From an uncultured Collinsella sp. (GTDB lineage: Bacteria > Actinomycetota > Coriobacteriia > Coriobacteriales > Coriobacteriaceae): a stretch of DNA of 32,723 nucleotides. A program made the translations under genes and the position numbers. This document shows positions 20,030 to 26,717 of this stretch, piece by piece (the stretch's first letter is position 1; every line of letters begins with the position of its first letter). The stretch spans positions 1 through 32,723 of the forward strand of contig CABUBH010000024.1 of assembly GCA_902489775.1 (NCBI GenBank). The letters are read 5' to 3'. The notes beneath the pieces are model-generated. The model did no database searches. It saw only the letters and a list, made by a program, of their open reading frames with translations, and was not told the origin of the DNA.

Positions 20030-21388
20030 ATGCATTTTTTCTCAGTAAGTGATCGTCGTTACTGCTTCGATGAGGTCACTCGCAATTGCTTTCAGGTTGA
20101 CCAAGCATCAGAAGATGCGCTTCGCATATTTGAAGCATCGGGAAGAACGGTCAACTCGAAGTTGCTAACAAAGTCACTTGCTGCGAAAGGCTACGACCAA
20201 ACGACCATAGCAGAACTTGAAGACGACATTGATGAGTATCAACGATTGTCTGAGCGGACTTTCTTAACAAAAGACACGCCTCGAAAACTTAGATCCATCG
20301 AACTCCACGTTTCACATGCATGCAACCTTGGTTGTAGTTACTGTTTTGCCGGTAAAGGAGATTATGGAACGTCTCCTCTGCTGATGACAGACGAGATAGC
20401 CTTCAAGGCGGTCGACTACCTCGTCGCAAGTTCATCGGAAAACGAAACGCTTGCGATCGTCTTTTTTGGTGGGGAACCCATGATTAACGAGCCGCTGATA
20501 TGGAAAACGGTCGACTATTCAAAAAGAATATACCCCAATAGAAACTTTACCTATTCTATTACGACCAACGGAACGCTTTTGAATGACACTGCTGTGAATT
20601 CTTTCAAGGAGCACGGGTTTTCTGTTCTGATTAGTCTCGATGGTACAGGATGCAAGCACGATGCATCGCGCCCGTATAAGACGGGAGGCGGCTCTTTCTC
20701 CGATATCGACAAAAACGTTCGTCGTTTTTCCGAGTCGTTCCCCTTCGGCGCAAGAGCGACCTTAACAAATAATAACTGTAACCTTGTTGAAGACTATCTT
20801 CAGTTTAAAGAGATGGGCTTCAGAAGGATTTACTTCTCGCCCGTGAGCTCATTCGATGAGAATATCAAACTCGACGAACACTCATTAAACAAAATCAGGG
20901 CGGGCCTAATAGATTTGGCGGATCAATATCTCAAACAGATTGATCAAGGGGAAAAGCCCTTGTTTAGAACATTGAAAACTGCAGTTGATTTGATTATGAG
21001 CAACAGGATCGCCTTTGTCGGATGCGGGGCTGGCAGGCGTTTTATTTCCGTGACTCCCGAAGGGGACGTATACCCCTGTCACAGGTTTGTCGGGATGATG
21101 CGATTCAAAATGGGCAACATCGTCACCGGAATTGACGAAACTAGGTATATTGAAAACTGGAGTCAGGGTGTCGAAAAAAGAATTGACTGTACGGACTGTT
21201 GGGCTCGGTCTTTCTGTGGTGGGGGCTGTAGCTGGGAGGCTGCAGACGAGCACGGCTACTTGCCCAAGAGTCTACACCCTGCATCATGTGAATATAGAAA
21301 AATGTGCTACGAGATGGCTTTTGACCTTATTTCCCGCCACTCATCTTCGCAGGAGAAAAATCAACGAGAAGCTACTGTATCGGAATAA
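20030..21388 (+). CDS. SPASM-domain radical SAM peptide maturase
   Basis: Enzyme of 452 residues. A 90-residue N-terminal region that may bind the precursor leader precedes the radical SAM core, whose [4Fe-4S]-SAM motif is CNLGCSYC (Cys98, 102, 105) with the SAM-binding GGEP at 147-150. A C-terminal SPASM domain supplies Cys332, 350, 387, 390, 396, 400, 420 and 426 in the pattern C..C..CX2CX5CX3C..C, enough for two auxiliary clusters. This is the build of maturases that form thioether links in Cys-rich peptides. The ATG at 20030 follows GAGGAACGT; a GTG ten codons earlier is a weaker start. Two Cys-rich peptides follow on the same strand, its likely substrates. Codon use is less GC-biased than the flanks. 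Confidence 0.9.
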   Translation: MHFFSVSDRRYCFDEVTRNCFQVDQASEDALRIFEASGRTVNSKLLTKSLAAKGYDQTTIAELEDDIDEYQRLSERTFLTKDTPRKLRSIELHVSHACNLGCSYCFAGKGDYGTSPLLMTDEIAFKAVDYLVASSSENETLAIVFFGGEPMINEPLIWKTVDYSKRIYPNRNFTYSITTNGTLLNDTAVNSFKEHGFSVLISLDGTGCKHDASRPYKTGGGSFSDIDKNVRRFSESFPFGARATLTNNNCNLVEDYLQFKEMGFRRIYFSPVSSFDENIKLDEHSLNKIRAGLIDLADQYLKQIDQGEKPLFRTLKTAVDLIMSNRIAFVGCGAGRRFISVTPEGDVYPCHRFVGMMRFKMGNIVTGIDETRYIENWSQGVEKRIDCTDCWARSFCGGGCSWEAADEHGYLPKSLHPASCEYRKMCYEMAFDLISRHSSSQEKNQREATVSE

Positions 21389-21557
21389 GCGGTTCAGCGC
21401 ATTGCTGTCACCATTGTGGAGGTGTTCGTTCTTCTGATTACCGTCTGCGAAGCTTATTGCTACATTCGCCGAAACCATTCTAGAAATATGGTGAACTAGA
21501 CATCTTGGTTTGTTATACACAATATTGAGGTTTTTCTGCACTCAAAGGGAGGTAGTC
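21389..21557 (+). promoter_or_regulatory. Spacer with extended -10 promoter for the precursor peptides
   Basis: TGTTATACA (21511-21519) fits an extended -10 element (TG-n-TATACA) without a clear -35. Transcription would start near 21526, about 32 bases before the first peptide. This would allow the precursors to be made in excess of the maturase. Confidence 0.4.
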
Positions 21558-21761
21558 GTGAAGCATATTCATCCGATTAATCCAGAAAGTGGCGGCGAGG
21601 CAGGCGTGAAGCCGATGTCTTTTGACTGCCTCTTGGGCATTACTGACATCTGTACTGTTTATGATAAAGCAGATGGCTGTGGTGCATACGATTACTGCGA
21701 CTATGACATGGATGGCGGCAGCATCTGCGTTGTAGATCACTGTGGCATTGATCAAACGTAG
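21558..21761 (+). CDS. Cys/Asp-rich RiPP precursor peptide 1
   Basis: Peptide of 67 residues starting at a GTG behind a near-perfect AAGGGAGGT. It opens with MKHIHP, shared with the next gene, then has a 17-residue Gly/Pro-containing stretch without Cys, followed by a core with six Cys (24, 32, 41, 47, 57, 62) in 39 residues. Most Cys are followed at short distance by Asp: CTVYD and CGAYD (X3), CVVD and CGID (X2), and CDYD (X2). Ten Asp make the core very acidic. Six Cys paired with Asp downstream of a SPASM radical SAM enzyme is what one expects of ranthipeptides with Cys-to-Asp thioethers. It is too small and distinctive to be chance coding, given the paralogue. Confidence 0.85.
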   Translation: MKHIHPINPESGGEAGVKPMSFDCLLGITDICTVYDKADGCGAYDYCDYDMDGGSICVVDHCGIDQT

Positions 21762-21791
21762 TCTCTAATTGGATTAAGGTGAGGAGCTGTT

Positions 21792-21971
21792 ATGAAGCAT
21801 ATCCATCCTGTTGGTTCAAATGAACATCCTCCCGTTGAGCCTTGTTGTCTTGGAGTTGATATATGCAATTTTTACGACATCGCCGAGTGCCCTGTTGCGG
21901 ATTGGTGCTATGTCGATAAAGAATCAAGCTGTGTTTTGCCAGCAGATTGGTGCGATCCAGTTGACGAGTAG
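21792..21971 (+). CDS. Cys/Asp-rich RiPP precursor peptide 2
   Basis: Peptide of 59 residues, 30 bases after the first and clearly its paralogue. It shares MKHIHP at the start and a core pattern of DIC-x2-YD-x-A-[DE], D-x-C, S-x-CV and D-x-C. It has seven Cys (18, 19, 25, 33, 39, 47, 54), and five are followed by Asp at X3 or X2: CLGVD, CNFYD, CPVAD, CYVD and CDPVD. The leader is eight residues shorter than in peptide 1. GAGGAG stands seven bases before the ATG at 21792. Core residues between the Cys differ between the two peptides while the Cys-Asp framework is kept, as in families of RiPP products made by one maturase. Confidence 0.85.
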   Translation: MKHIHPVGSNEHPPVEPCCLGVDICNFYDIAECPVADWCYVDKESSCVLPADWCDPVDE

Positions 21972-22049
21972 TTTTGTGGCTAGGAACTATTTGGTCCAAT
22001 TCAGAATAAGATGGGAACAAATACCAAAATCTCGTGTCTGGGAGGAGTT

Positions 22050-22157
22050 ATGCCATTATTGCAAGGTCTCGTTGGATTAGCCTTTATACTTGCGTTATAT
22101 CTGGCACCTTTTTTAATTCTATTCTTCATTATCCGACTCTTTCTTCGGAGAAAATAG
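22050..22157 (+). CDS. 35-residue single-helix membrane peptide
   Basis: A 35-codon frame starting with ATG behind a strong GGGAGGAG site six bases away. After MPLLQG it consists almost entirely of one hydrophobic helix (about residues 7-30) and ends in the basic tail RLFLRRK. It follows precursor 2 by 78 bases on the same strand and is closed by a terminator-like hairpin. No family is recognised. It could be a membrane helper for export or immunity, a small toxin-like peptide, or a signal peptide-like fragment of a lost gene. The excellent ribosome site and clean helix make it likely to be translated. Confidence 0.6.
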   Translation: MPLLQGLVGLAFILALYLAPFLILFFIIRLFLRRK

Positions 22158-22222
22158 GAGTGTCACGCAAACATTAGCGTAGCTTTCTTCCAATATGAGC
22201 CGAGCATTGGCAAGTGGAATAA

Positions 22223-22272
22223 GAAGCCCGACCGTTCGCCACATGAAAGTGATCGGACGGGCTTCTCTATTT
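22223..22272 (+). terminator. Terminator of the peptide operon, possibly bidirectional
   Basis: GAAGCCCG-A-CCG (22223-22234) pairs with CGG-A-CGGGCTTC (22254-22265), interrupted by one A-A mismatch; TCTATTT follows on the plus strand and TTATT on the minus strand. It lies 65 bases after the membrane peptide and just beyond the IS110-like remnant read from the other side. Confidence 0.7.
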
Positions 22273-22360
22273 AACCCGGGCCGCCACCCATAGCGGCTTT
22301 CCAAGCGTATTCTCAGTGCAAAGCAATCGTCAGTTTAATCCTATGCGCTGATACCGCATT

Positions 22361-22486
22361 TCATTTGTTCGGCTCGAATTCTACGGCCTGGCAACCCTCG
22401 CACTCTCCGGCAAATGGATTGAACGCGAAGGCAGAGATGATGTGTGCGTGGACATCGAGGCTGCTGTAGGCAACATACTGGGACAT
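22361..22486 (-). mobile_element. IS110-family transposase N-terminal remnant
   Basis: A 41-codon frame from an ATG at 22486 (GGGGGTCC upstream) reads MSQYVAYSSLDVHAHIISA and continues with AFNPFAGECE before a stop. The segment YVAYSSLDVHA with its Asp matches the first DEDD-motif block (LDVH) at the start of IS110-type transposases. Shortly after, the frame is lost; short pieces in other frames (for example EYAWKAAMGGGPG near 22280) may be the other end of the same gene, which would mean an internal deletion. A normal IS110 transposase is about 300-420 residues, so the element is inactive. Confidence 0.55.
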
Positions 22487-22857
22487 GGACCCCCGCTGCG
22501 CGTGGTATGCGGCCCGGCATATTCATTGCCGTCCAACCCCGTGTAGTTGCAGCAAAGGGTGGAACCTCAATGCTCAGCCCATGTTGTCCGTGGGACACGA
22601 GAATCGTAAGTACACTTTGGTGCGATTCTCACGCTGATACTGAGCCACCTGGAATAAGATACGTCGCGACAACACTTCGCTTCACCTCTGTCTCGACAAG
22701 ATGACGTAGACTAAAGTCTCCTTTAGTAAGAGAACGAGAACCATATCTGAAAGCGTTGCGATGGCGTGAAGGCACCGAGTCCGAACCGCCTGAATGCTAC
22801 GTGCATCTGCATCGCCTTTTTGTTATCTCTGCCAGTTGGGTAGCACTACACTTGTCA
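22487..22857. other. Intergenic region between IS remnant and ABC gene
   Basis: No gene is supported. GAGAATCG (22599-22606) and CGATTCTC (22623-22630) form an 8-bp hairpin, and ACTAAAG/CTTTAGT (22710-22716 with 22721-22727) a 7-bp one. The second lies 131 bases past the ABC stop codon and may mark its transcript end, but lacks a T-tract. Confidence 0.4.
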
Positions 22858-24510
22858 TCATTTACCCTGGTACATGCTGCCTAAATCCACTACCCCTTCT
22901 ACCGCGCCGACCATCTCGTCATCGTGAGAGACAACGATGATCAGCTGGCTTTGCTTGTTGCGCTTAACATAGGCCGCAAGCTCGGCGCGGCTTACAGCGT
23001 CTAACCCAGTCGTGGGCTCGTCGAGTACCAAAACTGACGACTTGCGTGAAATCGCCGACCATAAGTACACTCGGCGCAGCTCACCGCCCGAAAGCGCGGA
23101 GCAACGTTTCCCGAGCAACTCCTTCACGCTGTTTTCCAGCGAAAGTAGGCCATCTACACCCCGGTGATAGGAAGAAAAGGGCGTGTCGAAATACTCTAAC
23201 AGCTCTTTCACCGTTTCGTCCGGCGCGAAGCACGACTGTGGGCAGCACGATATCTCTCTCGCACGTATGTAATCCAAGTCGCATTCTTCGATTGGCACGC
23301 CGTTGTATTTTACTTTGCCTTTCGATGAGTATAGCCCGAGCATCAAGTAAAGAAGTGACGTCTTGCCTCTTCCGTTTTCCCCAACTATGCAATATGTACC
23401 AGGACCGGAAAACTTGAAAGAAAACCCGCCGAGGACCTCTCGGACAGATCCGTCTGGAAGGGCAACCGAGAATTCCAAATCAGATACCGAAATGTCATTT
23501 ATTTCATCGAGTTTAGCTAAATCGGTCCGATTCCACCCCGATCTCTCCTTTTCTCTCGTCGCGATAGCCGTCCTATCCCATGATGCTTTGGCATCTTGAT
23601 AGGATTTGAACAATGACATCATACTTTTCAAAGTCTTAAAGAGAACCGCGAAGTATGTACCGATGATAGTGTACTCGCCTATTGACATAGTTCCGTTAAT
23701 GATTCGTACTCCGGAAACAACAAGTATCACCGCTTGAAACAACGCTGCGAAAAGACCATCGAGCGATGTCAGAGAATATGATAGCTTTCCGGAGCGCAAA
23801 ACTTTGGGAAAATAGCTCTTAAACCCAGCGTCGAGCGCTTGTTCGCTCTTGCCGTACGAAGATGTCAGTTGAATGTTGAGAATCTGATTAAGCTGCGATG
23901 CAATTGCGGCGTAAAAGGCGCTGTCCGCCTCTTTCTTCTCATACGTGACCCTATACAAGAGTTTCCTCAACCCAGTAATTACACAGAAATACACGATGAG
24001 GAGAATGATGGAAAACACCGCGAGAGTTGAATCAATTGACCATATGATAAGCAATACGATGGGAATGGCTACAATGGACAGCGGCGCACTGATAAAATTC
24101 GCCAAAACGAAGGATGAGACCACGCTGGAGTCGGAAATAATCCGTTGCGTTGTATAGGCTGGATCGATGGTCCGACTCACCAAGTAATCGTCTCTTTCAA
24201 AACGCAAGACGGCCTCCCTGAGAAGATCAAAGGAAAGTCTCGTGGTTATGCGAATGGAAAGTGTTCCTGCAAAATAAGTAAAGAGGGTGGAGAAAACTCC
24301 TATTGACGCAACCAGGAGCGCGAAGAGTACGGCGTCTCTTTCGCTGCGGTTACCGAGAAGAAAATCTAAGAATTTCCCGTTCACGTATGGCATGGCATAG
24401 GAGAGAGCGGTTCCAATCACCGTGATAGCAATGAAGACGAAAGCCCCTTTTGCTCTGATGAACCTCGAGAGAACGCATCGAATCAAGGAAGGCCCCAATC
24501 TACCCGCCAC
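22858..24510 (-). CDS. ABC exporter with fused membrane and ATPase domains
   Basis: Protein of 550 residues. Six predicted helices in the first 310 residues form a type I exporter domain. The ATPase domain has Walker A GENGRGKTS (377-385), signature LSGGE (473-477), Walker B VLVLDEP (493-499) and the switch His529 in VVSHDDE. It has no N-terminal C39 peptidase domain, so any leader removal would need another protease. It faces the maturase operon convergently and most plausibly exports the modified peptides or gives self-protection; as a half-transporter it should dimerise. The only available start in frame is a GTG at 24510 without a ribosome site, and an in-frame stop lies just upstream, so the true start (perhaps TTG) is uncertain. 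Confidence 0.85.
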   Translation of the reverse strand: MAGRLGPSLIRCVLSRFIRAKGAFVFIAITVIGTALSYAMPYVNGKFLDFLLGNRSERDAVLFALLVASIGVFSTLFTYFAGTLSIRITTRLSFDLLREAVLRFERDDYLVSRTIDPAYTTQRIISDSSVVSSFVLANFISAPLSIVAIPIVLLIIWSIDSTLAVFSIILLIVYFCVITGLRKLLYRVTYEKKEADSAFYAAIASQLNQILNIQLTSSYGKSEQALDAGFKSYFPKVLRSGKLSYSLTSLDGLFAALFQAVILVVSGVRIINGTMSIGEYTIIGTYFAVLFKTLKSMMSLFKSYQDAKASWDRTAIATREKERSGWNRTDLAKLDEINDISVSDLEFSVALPDGSVREVLGGFSFKFSGPGTYCIVGENGRGKTSLLYLMLGLYSSKGKVKYNGVPIEECDLDYIRAREISCCPQSCFAPDETVKELLEYFDTPFSSYHRGVDGLLSLENSVKELLGKRCSALSGGELRRVYLWSAISRKSSVLVLDEPTTGLDAVSRAELAAYVKRNKQSQLIIVVSHDDEMVGAVEGVVDLGSMYQGK

Positions 24511-24825
24511 AAAACATCAATCACTGATACCTTACACCTCAACACAACAGGAGCGAAGATTTGCCAATGAGACTGCTTTAAGATTGCCTTGGGCCAATAC
24601 GATCTCAAGCTCTTCCTACAAGAGAGTCGGAATCGGACATCTCCTCCGACGAACCTGGCAATCGGGCGGTTGAAATATCTTTTTCAACCGCCCGATTGCC
24701 ACAATAGATTTGAGCATCCGCCCACAAACGTCCGCGTTTTATACCCATCAAATCCTTTGCCTTTTGTCGTCTAGACTAGAAAAATCGCTCGAAATAACGC
24801 AACCGGCCTGCTCGCTTGAAGAAAC
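24511..24825 (-). other. Upstream region of the ABC gene
   Basis: 315 bases without a gene, AT-rich. Its main feature is the perfect 19-bp inverted repeat listed separately. A promoter for the ABC gene should lie between that repeat and 24510, but none is convincing. Confidence 0.4.
24657..24700. repeat. Perfect 19-bp inverted repeat
   Basis: The arms 24657-24675 and 24682-24700 are exact inverted copies around TATCTT. It includes GGGCGGTTGAAA. No T-tract follows on either strand, so it is not an ordinary terminator; it may be a transcription block, a regulator site or the trace of a small mobile element. Confidence 0.85.
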
Positions 24826-25530
24826 CTAAGCCCGTAACGTAGATGTGCAAACTTCCGAAACGCCTTGCGCGGCATAGTGCGTATAAACTTCGTCAACCGC
24901 CTCAGAAATATCTGAGTATCGCGCCGGGTCAAAAGCATACGATGTCGCAGCTATATCCTGCACCCATTCGGAACGCGGATTAATTGAATAGCCACACAGC
25001 ATCATCATACATGCATCTAGACCTGATTTCCCAAGTATCCGACGTATTGATGAGAGCATCGCGGGTCGCCCCTGCACCATCGTCGTCACCCCTATTAGCA
25101 GTATTTACCGTTTTTCTCTAAATGCGTATCGCCACCCTTAAGAATACGAAGTGTTTTATCCAGACCCGATTGTCCTCCATCTCAAACGAAGGGATAAGGA
25201 ATCTCATCCGGAATCGGCAGTAACGGAGGATTCACAACGACAAGCGAAAAACATGAGTCATCTCTCAGAGGGGAGTAAAGGCTCCCCTCAAGCACCCTAG
25301 TTTCGTCATCCAAAGAGTTGATGGCAGTGTTTTTCTTACAAAGGTCGACAACAAAAGGGTTGATTTCTACAGATGTTACATCCATGCCACAGTTGGTAAG
25401 TATCAGGCCCTGTATTCTGGGGCCAGAACACAAATCGAGAGCCTTCCGTGCGCTCTGCGGTGTAAGGCGCCAATCTCAGCAAATCTGTCCCACAATACTG
25501 CGCTGAAGAACAAGACGGAACCCCTGAGCC
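24826..25530 (-). pseudogene. Decayed class I methyltransferase gene
   Basis: Pieces of one methyltransferase can be read in order on the minus strand in changing frames. Near 25528-25466 are LRGSVLFF and WDRFAEIG; then, in another frame, KALDLCSGPRIQGL (SAM-binding motif I), SVEINPFVVDLC (motif II) and VVVNPPLLPIPDE (the NPP motif of HemK/PrmA-like enzymes). After PYPFV a TGA at 25184-25182 interrupts, although the next codons still read DGGQSGLDKTLRIL. A later frame (25089-24826) gives a C-terminal part with GYSINPRSEWV, YAFDPARYSD and VCTSTLRA. At least one frameshift and one or more stops make the gene inactive. Target unknown. Confidence 0.65.
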
Positions 25531-25669
25531 AAACTCCCCTATACCTTATTAAGGCTAAGACAGGCAAGTTCACGCACCCGGCATATTCCAGAATAACATC
25601 CTATTGTTTTAGATGCTCTACAAGCATGAACAGCCGCGAATCGGAAAGATCTTCTAGTTTCGCCCCGAC

Positions 25670-26208
25670 TGACCGCCAAGGGCCAAAATGGCCTCTCCAT
25701 CCCCAGGCGACTGGCTCTGGCGCGCCGAGGAGTGTCCCCAAGTGCCGGCAGAAAAGAAACGTCCCCATCTGCCGGCTAGAGAGCACCGAAGAGGATGGCG
25801 TAGGTAGTGGATTCGCCGAGCTTGAGCTCGTCGCCGGGATTGAGTTGGGCGGAACGGCCGGGCTCGACCTGAATGCAGACGCGCGTGGCCCCGTTTACCA
25901 CCACGGTTCCGTTGGTGGACGACAAGTCCTCGACGTGCCAGATATTTTGAGCATCGCACCAGATATGGGCATGGCGGGCCGAGACATCGTCGCCGACGTC
26001 GGTAATATCGCCCTCACCAGTGGCCAGCGCGCCAATCTCAACACCCTGCTCACTCGGCTGAATCCAGCGCGGGGCGCTCACGACAAAACTGTTTTGTACG
26101 CGCAGCAAGCCCAAGGGGTGCGCCGGGGCGGGTTCGCGTTCGCCCGCGGTCATCGACATGCCAAGCGAACGCGGCGTGGAGGTGCCTCCGCCACAGGTCG
26201 CGTGCGCG
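25670..26208 (-). repeat. Right copy of the FHA 3'-end direct repeat
   Basis: Counterpart of 18934-19463. It contains 106 bases downstream of the intact FHA gene and its last 144 codons. Being attached to the full gene, this copy is probably the one in original gene context. Confidence 0.85.
25733..25776 (+). repeat. Dispersed TGTCCCC-TGCCGGC repeat, copy C
   Basis: Two 17-base units (25733-25749 and about 25760-25776) separated by about ten bases, the second overlapping the FHA stop codon. Third copy of the element in this window. Confidence 0.75.
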
Positions 26209-26714
26209 TAGTCGATGGCATAGTTCACCGAGGACCGCACATCCGCCGAACAACCGACGGCGACAAACAGCACCAGCACGGCCTCGGCGCGCTCGGCGGG
26301 CATGAGTTCCGCCGCCTGGGACAGGCGATCGAGCGCGTTGCGATAGAGATTCGTGTCCTGGTGGCACTCTTCGAGCGCGCGTACCATCGGTTCACCTGCA
26401 GGACCGCACACCATATTGATCACAGCCGTGGAGTCCATGGGATTGCGCTGGCGCAGGGCCAGTTGCGACATAATACGCGCAGCCGAGGTACCGTATTCGG
26501 CAAAGTAGCGATGCTGAAGCGTGCCGACCGGCGCGCGAACGATAAAGCGGGAAACCCAAGAGCGATCGGCGGCTCGGCTCTGCGGGCTGCGGCCGTCGGC
26601 GAGCGGACGGGACGAAAGCACCAAGCCGCACAGCTCGATATGGCTCAGATGCGCCGCGCGCTTAAAGATGTCAAACATGGCCCCGCATGGGGTGAGCTCA
26701 ACTTGAGATGCCAT
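25776..26714 (-). CDS. FHA-domain protein
   Basis: Protein of 312 residues, probably cytoplasmic. An N-terminal region of about 170 residues resembles no family I know. A linker rich in Pro, Gly and Ser precedes a forkhead-associated domain (about 215-310) with SARHAHIWC and LSSTNGTVVVNG, the Ser-x-x-His and STNG elements that bind phosphothreonine. It starts three bases after the kinase stop, and its ribosome site AAGGAGG lies inside the kinase gene end, so both are co-translated. It is likely a substrate or reader of the kinase. A 3' fragment of a close copy lies at 19040-19465. Confidence 0.85.
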   Translation of the reverse strand: MASQVELTPCGAMFDIFKRAAHLSHIELCGLVLSSRPLADGRSPQSRAADRSWVSRFIVRAPVGTLQHRYFAEYGTSAARIMSQLALRQRNPMDSTAVINMVCGPAGEPMVRALEECHQDTNLYRNALDRLSQAAELMPAERAEAVLVLFVAVGCSADVRSSVNYAIDYAHATCGGGTSTPRSLGMSMTAGEREPAPAHPLGLLRVQNSFVVSAPRWIQPSEQGVEIGALATGEGDITDVGDDVSARHAHIWCDAQNIWHVEDLSSTNGTVVVNGATRVCIQVEPGRSAQLNPGDELKLGESTTYAILFGAL

Positions 26715-26717
26715 GAC

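Noticed and set aside
21558..21971. The Cys-rich peptides as metallothioneins or small zinc proteins
   Set aside because: The Cys are spaced singly and followed by Asp rather than in CxxC pairs, and a radical SAM maturase is directly upstream; metal binding is not excluded but fits less well.
22599..22630. GAGAATCG/CGATTCTC hairpin as a terminator
   Set aside because: The 16-base loop is long and no T-tract follows on either strand.
22341..22704. Two overlapping frames of 85 and 86 codons on opposite strands
   Set aside because: Neither has a ribosome site or recognisable domain; they overlap the IS110-like frame, which explains the sequence better.
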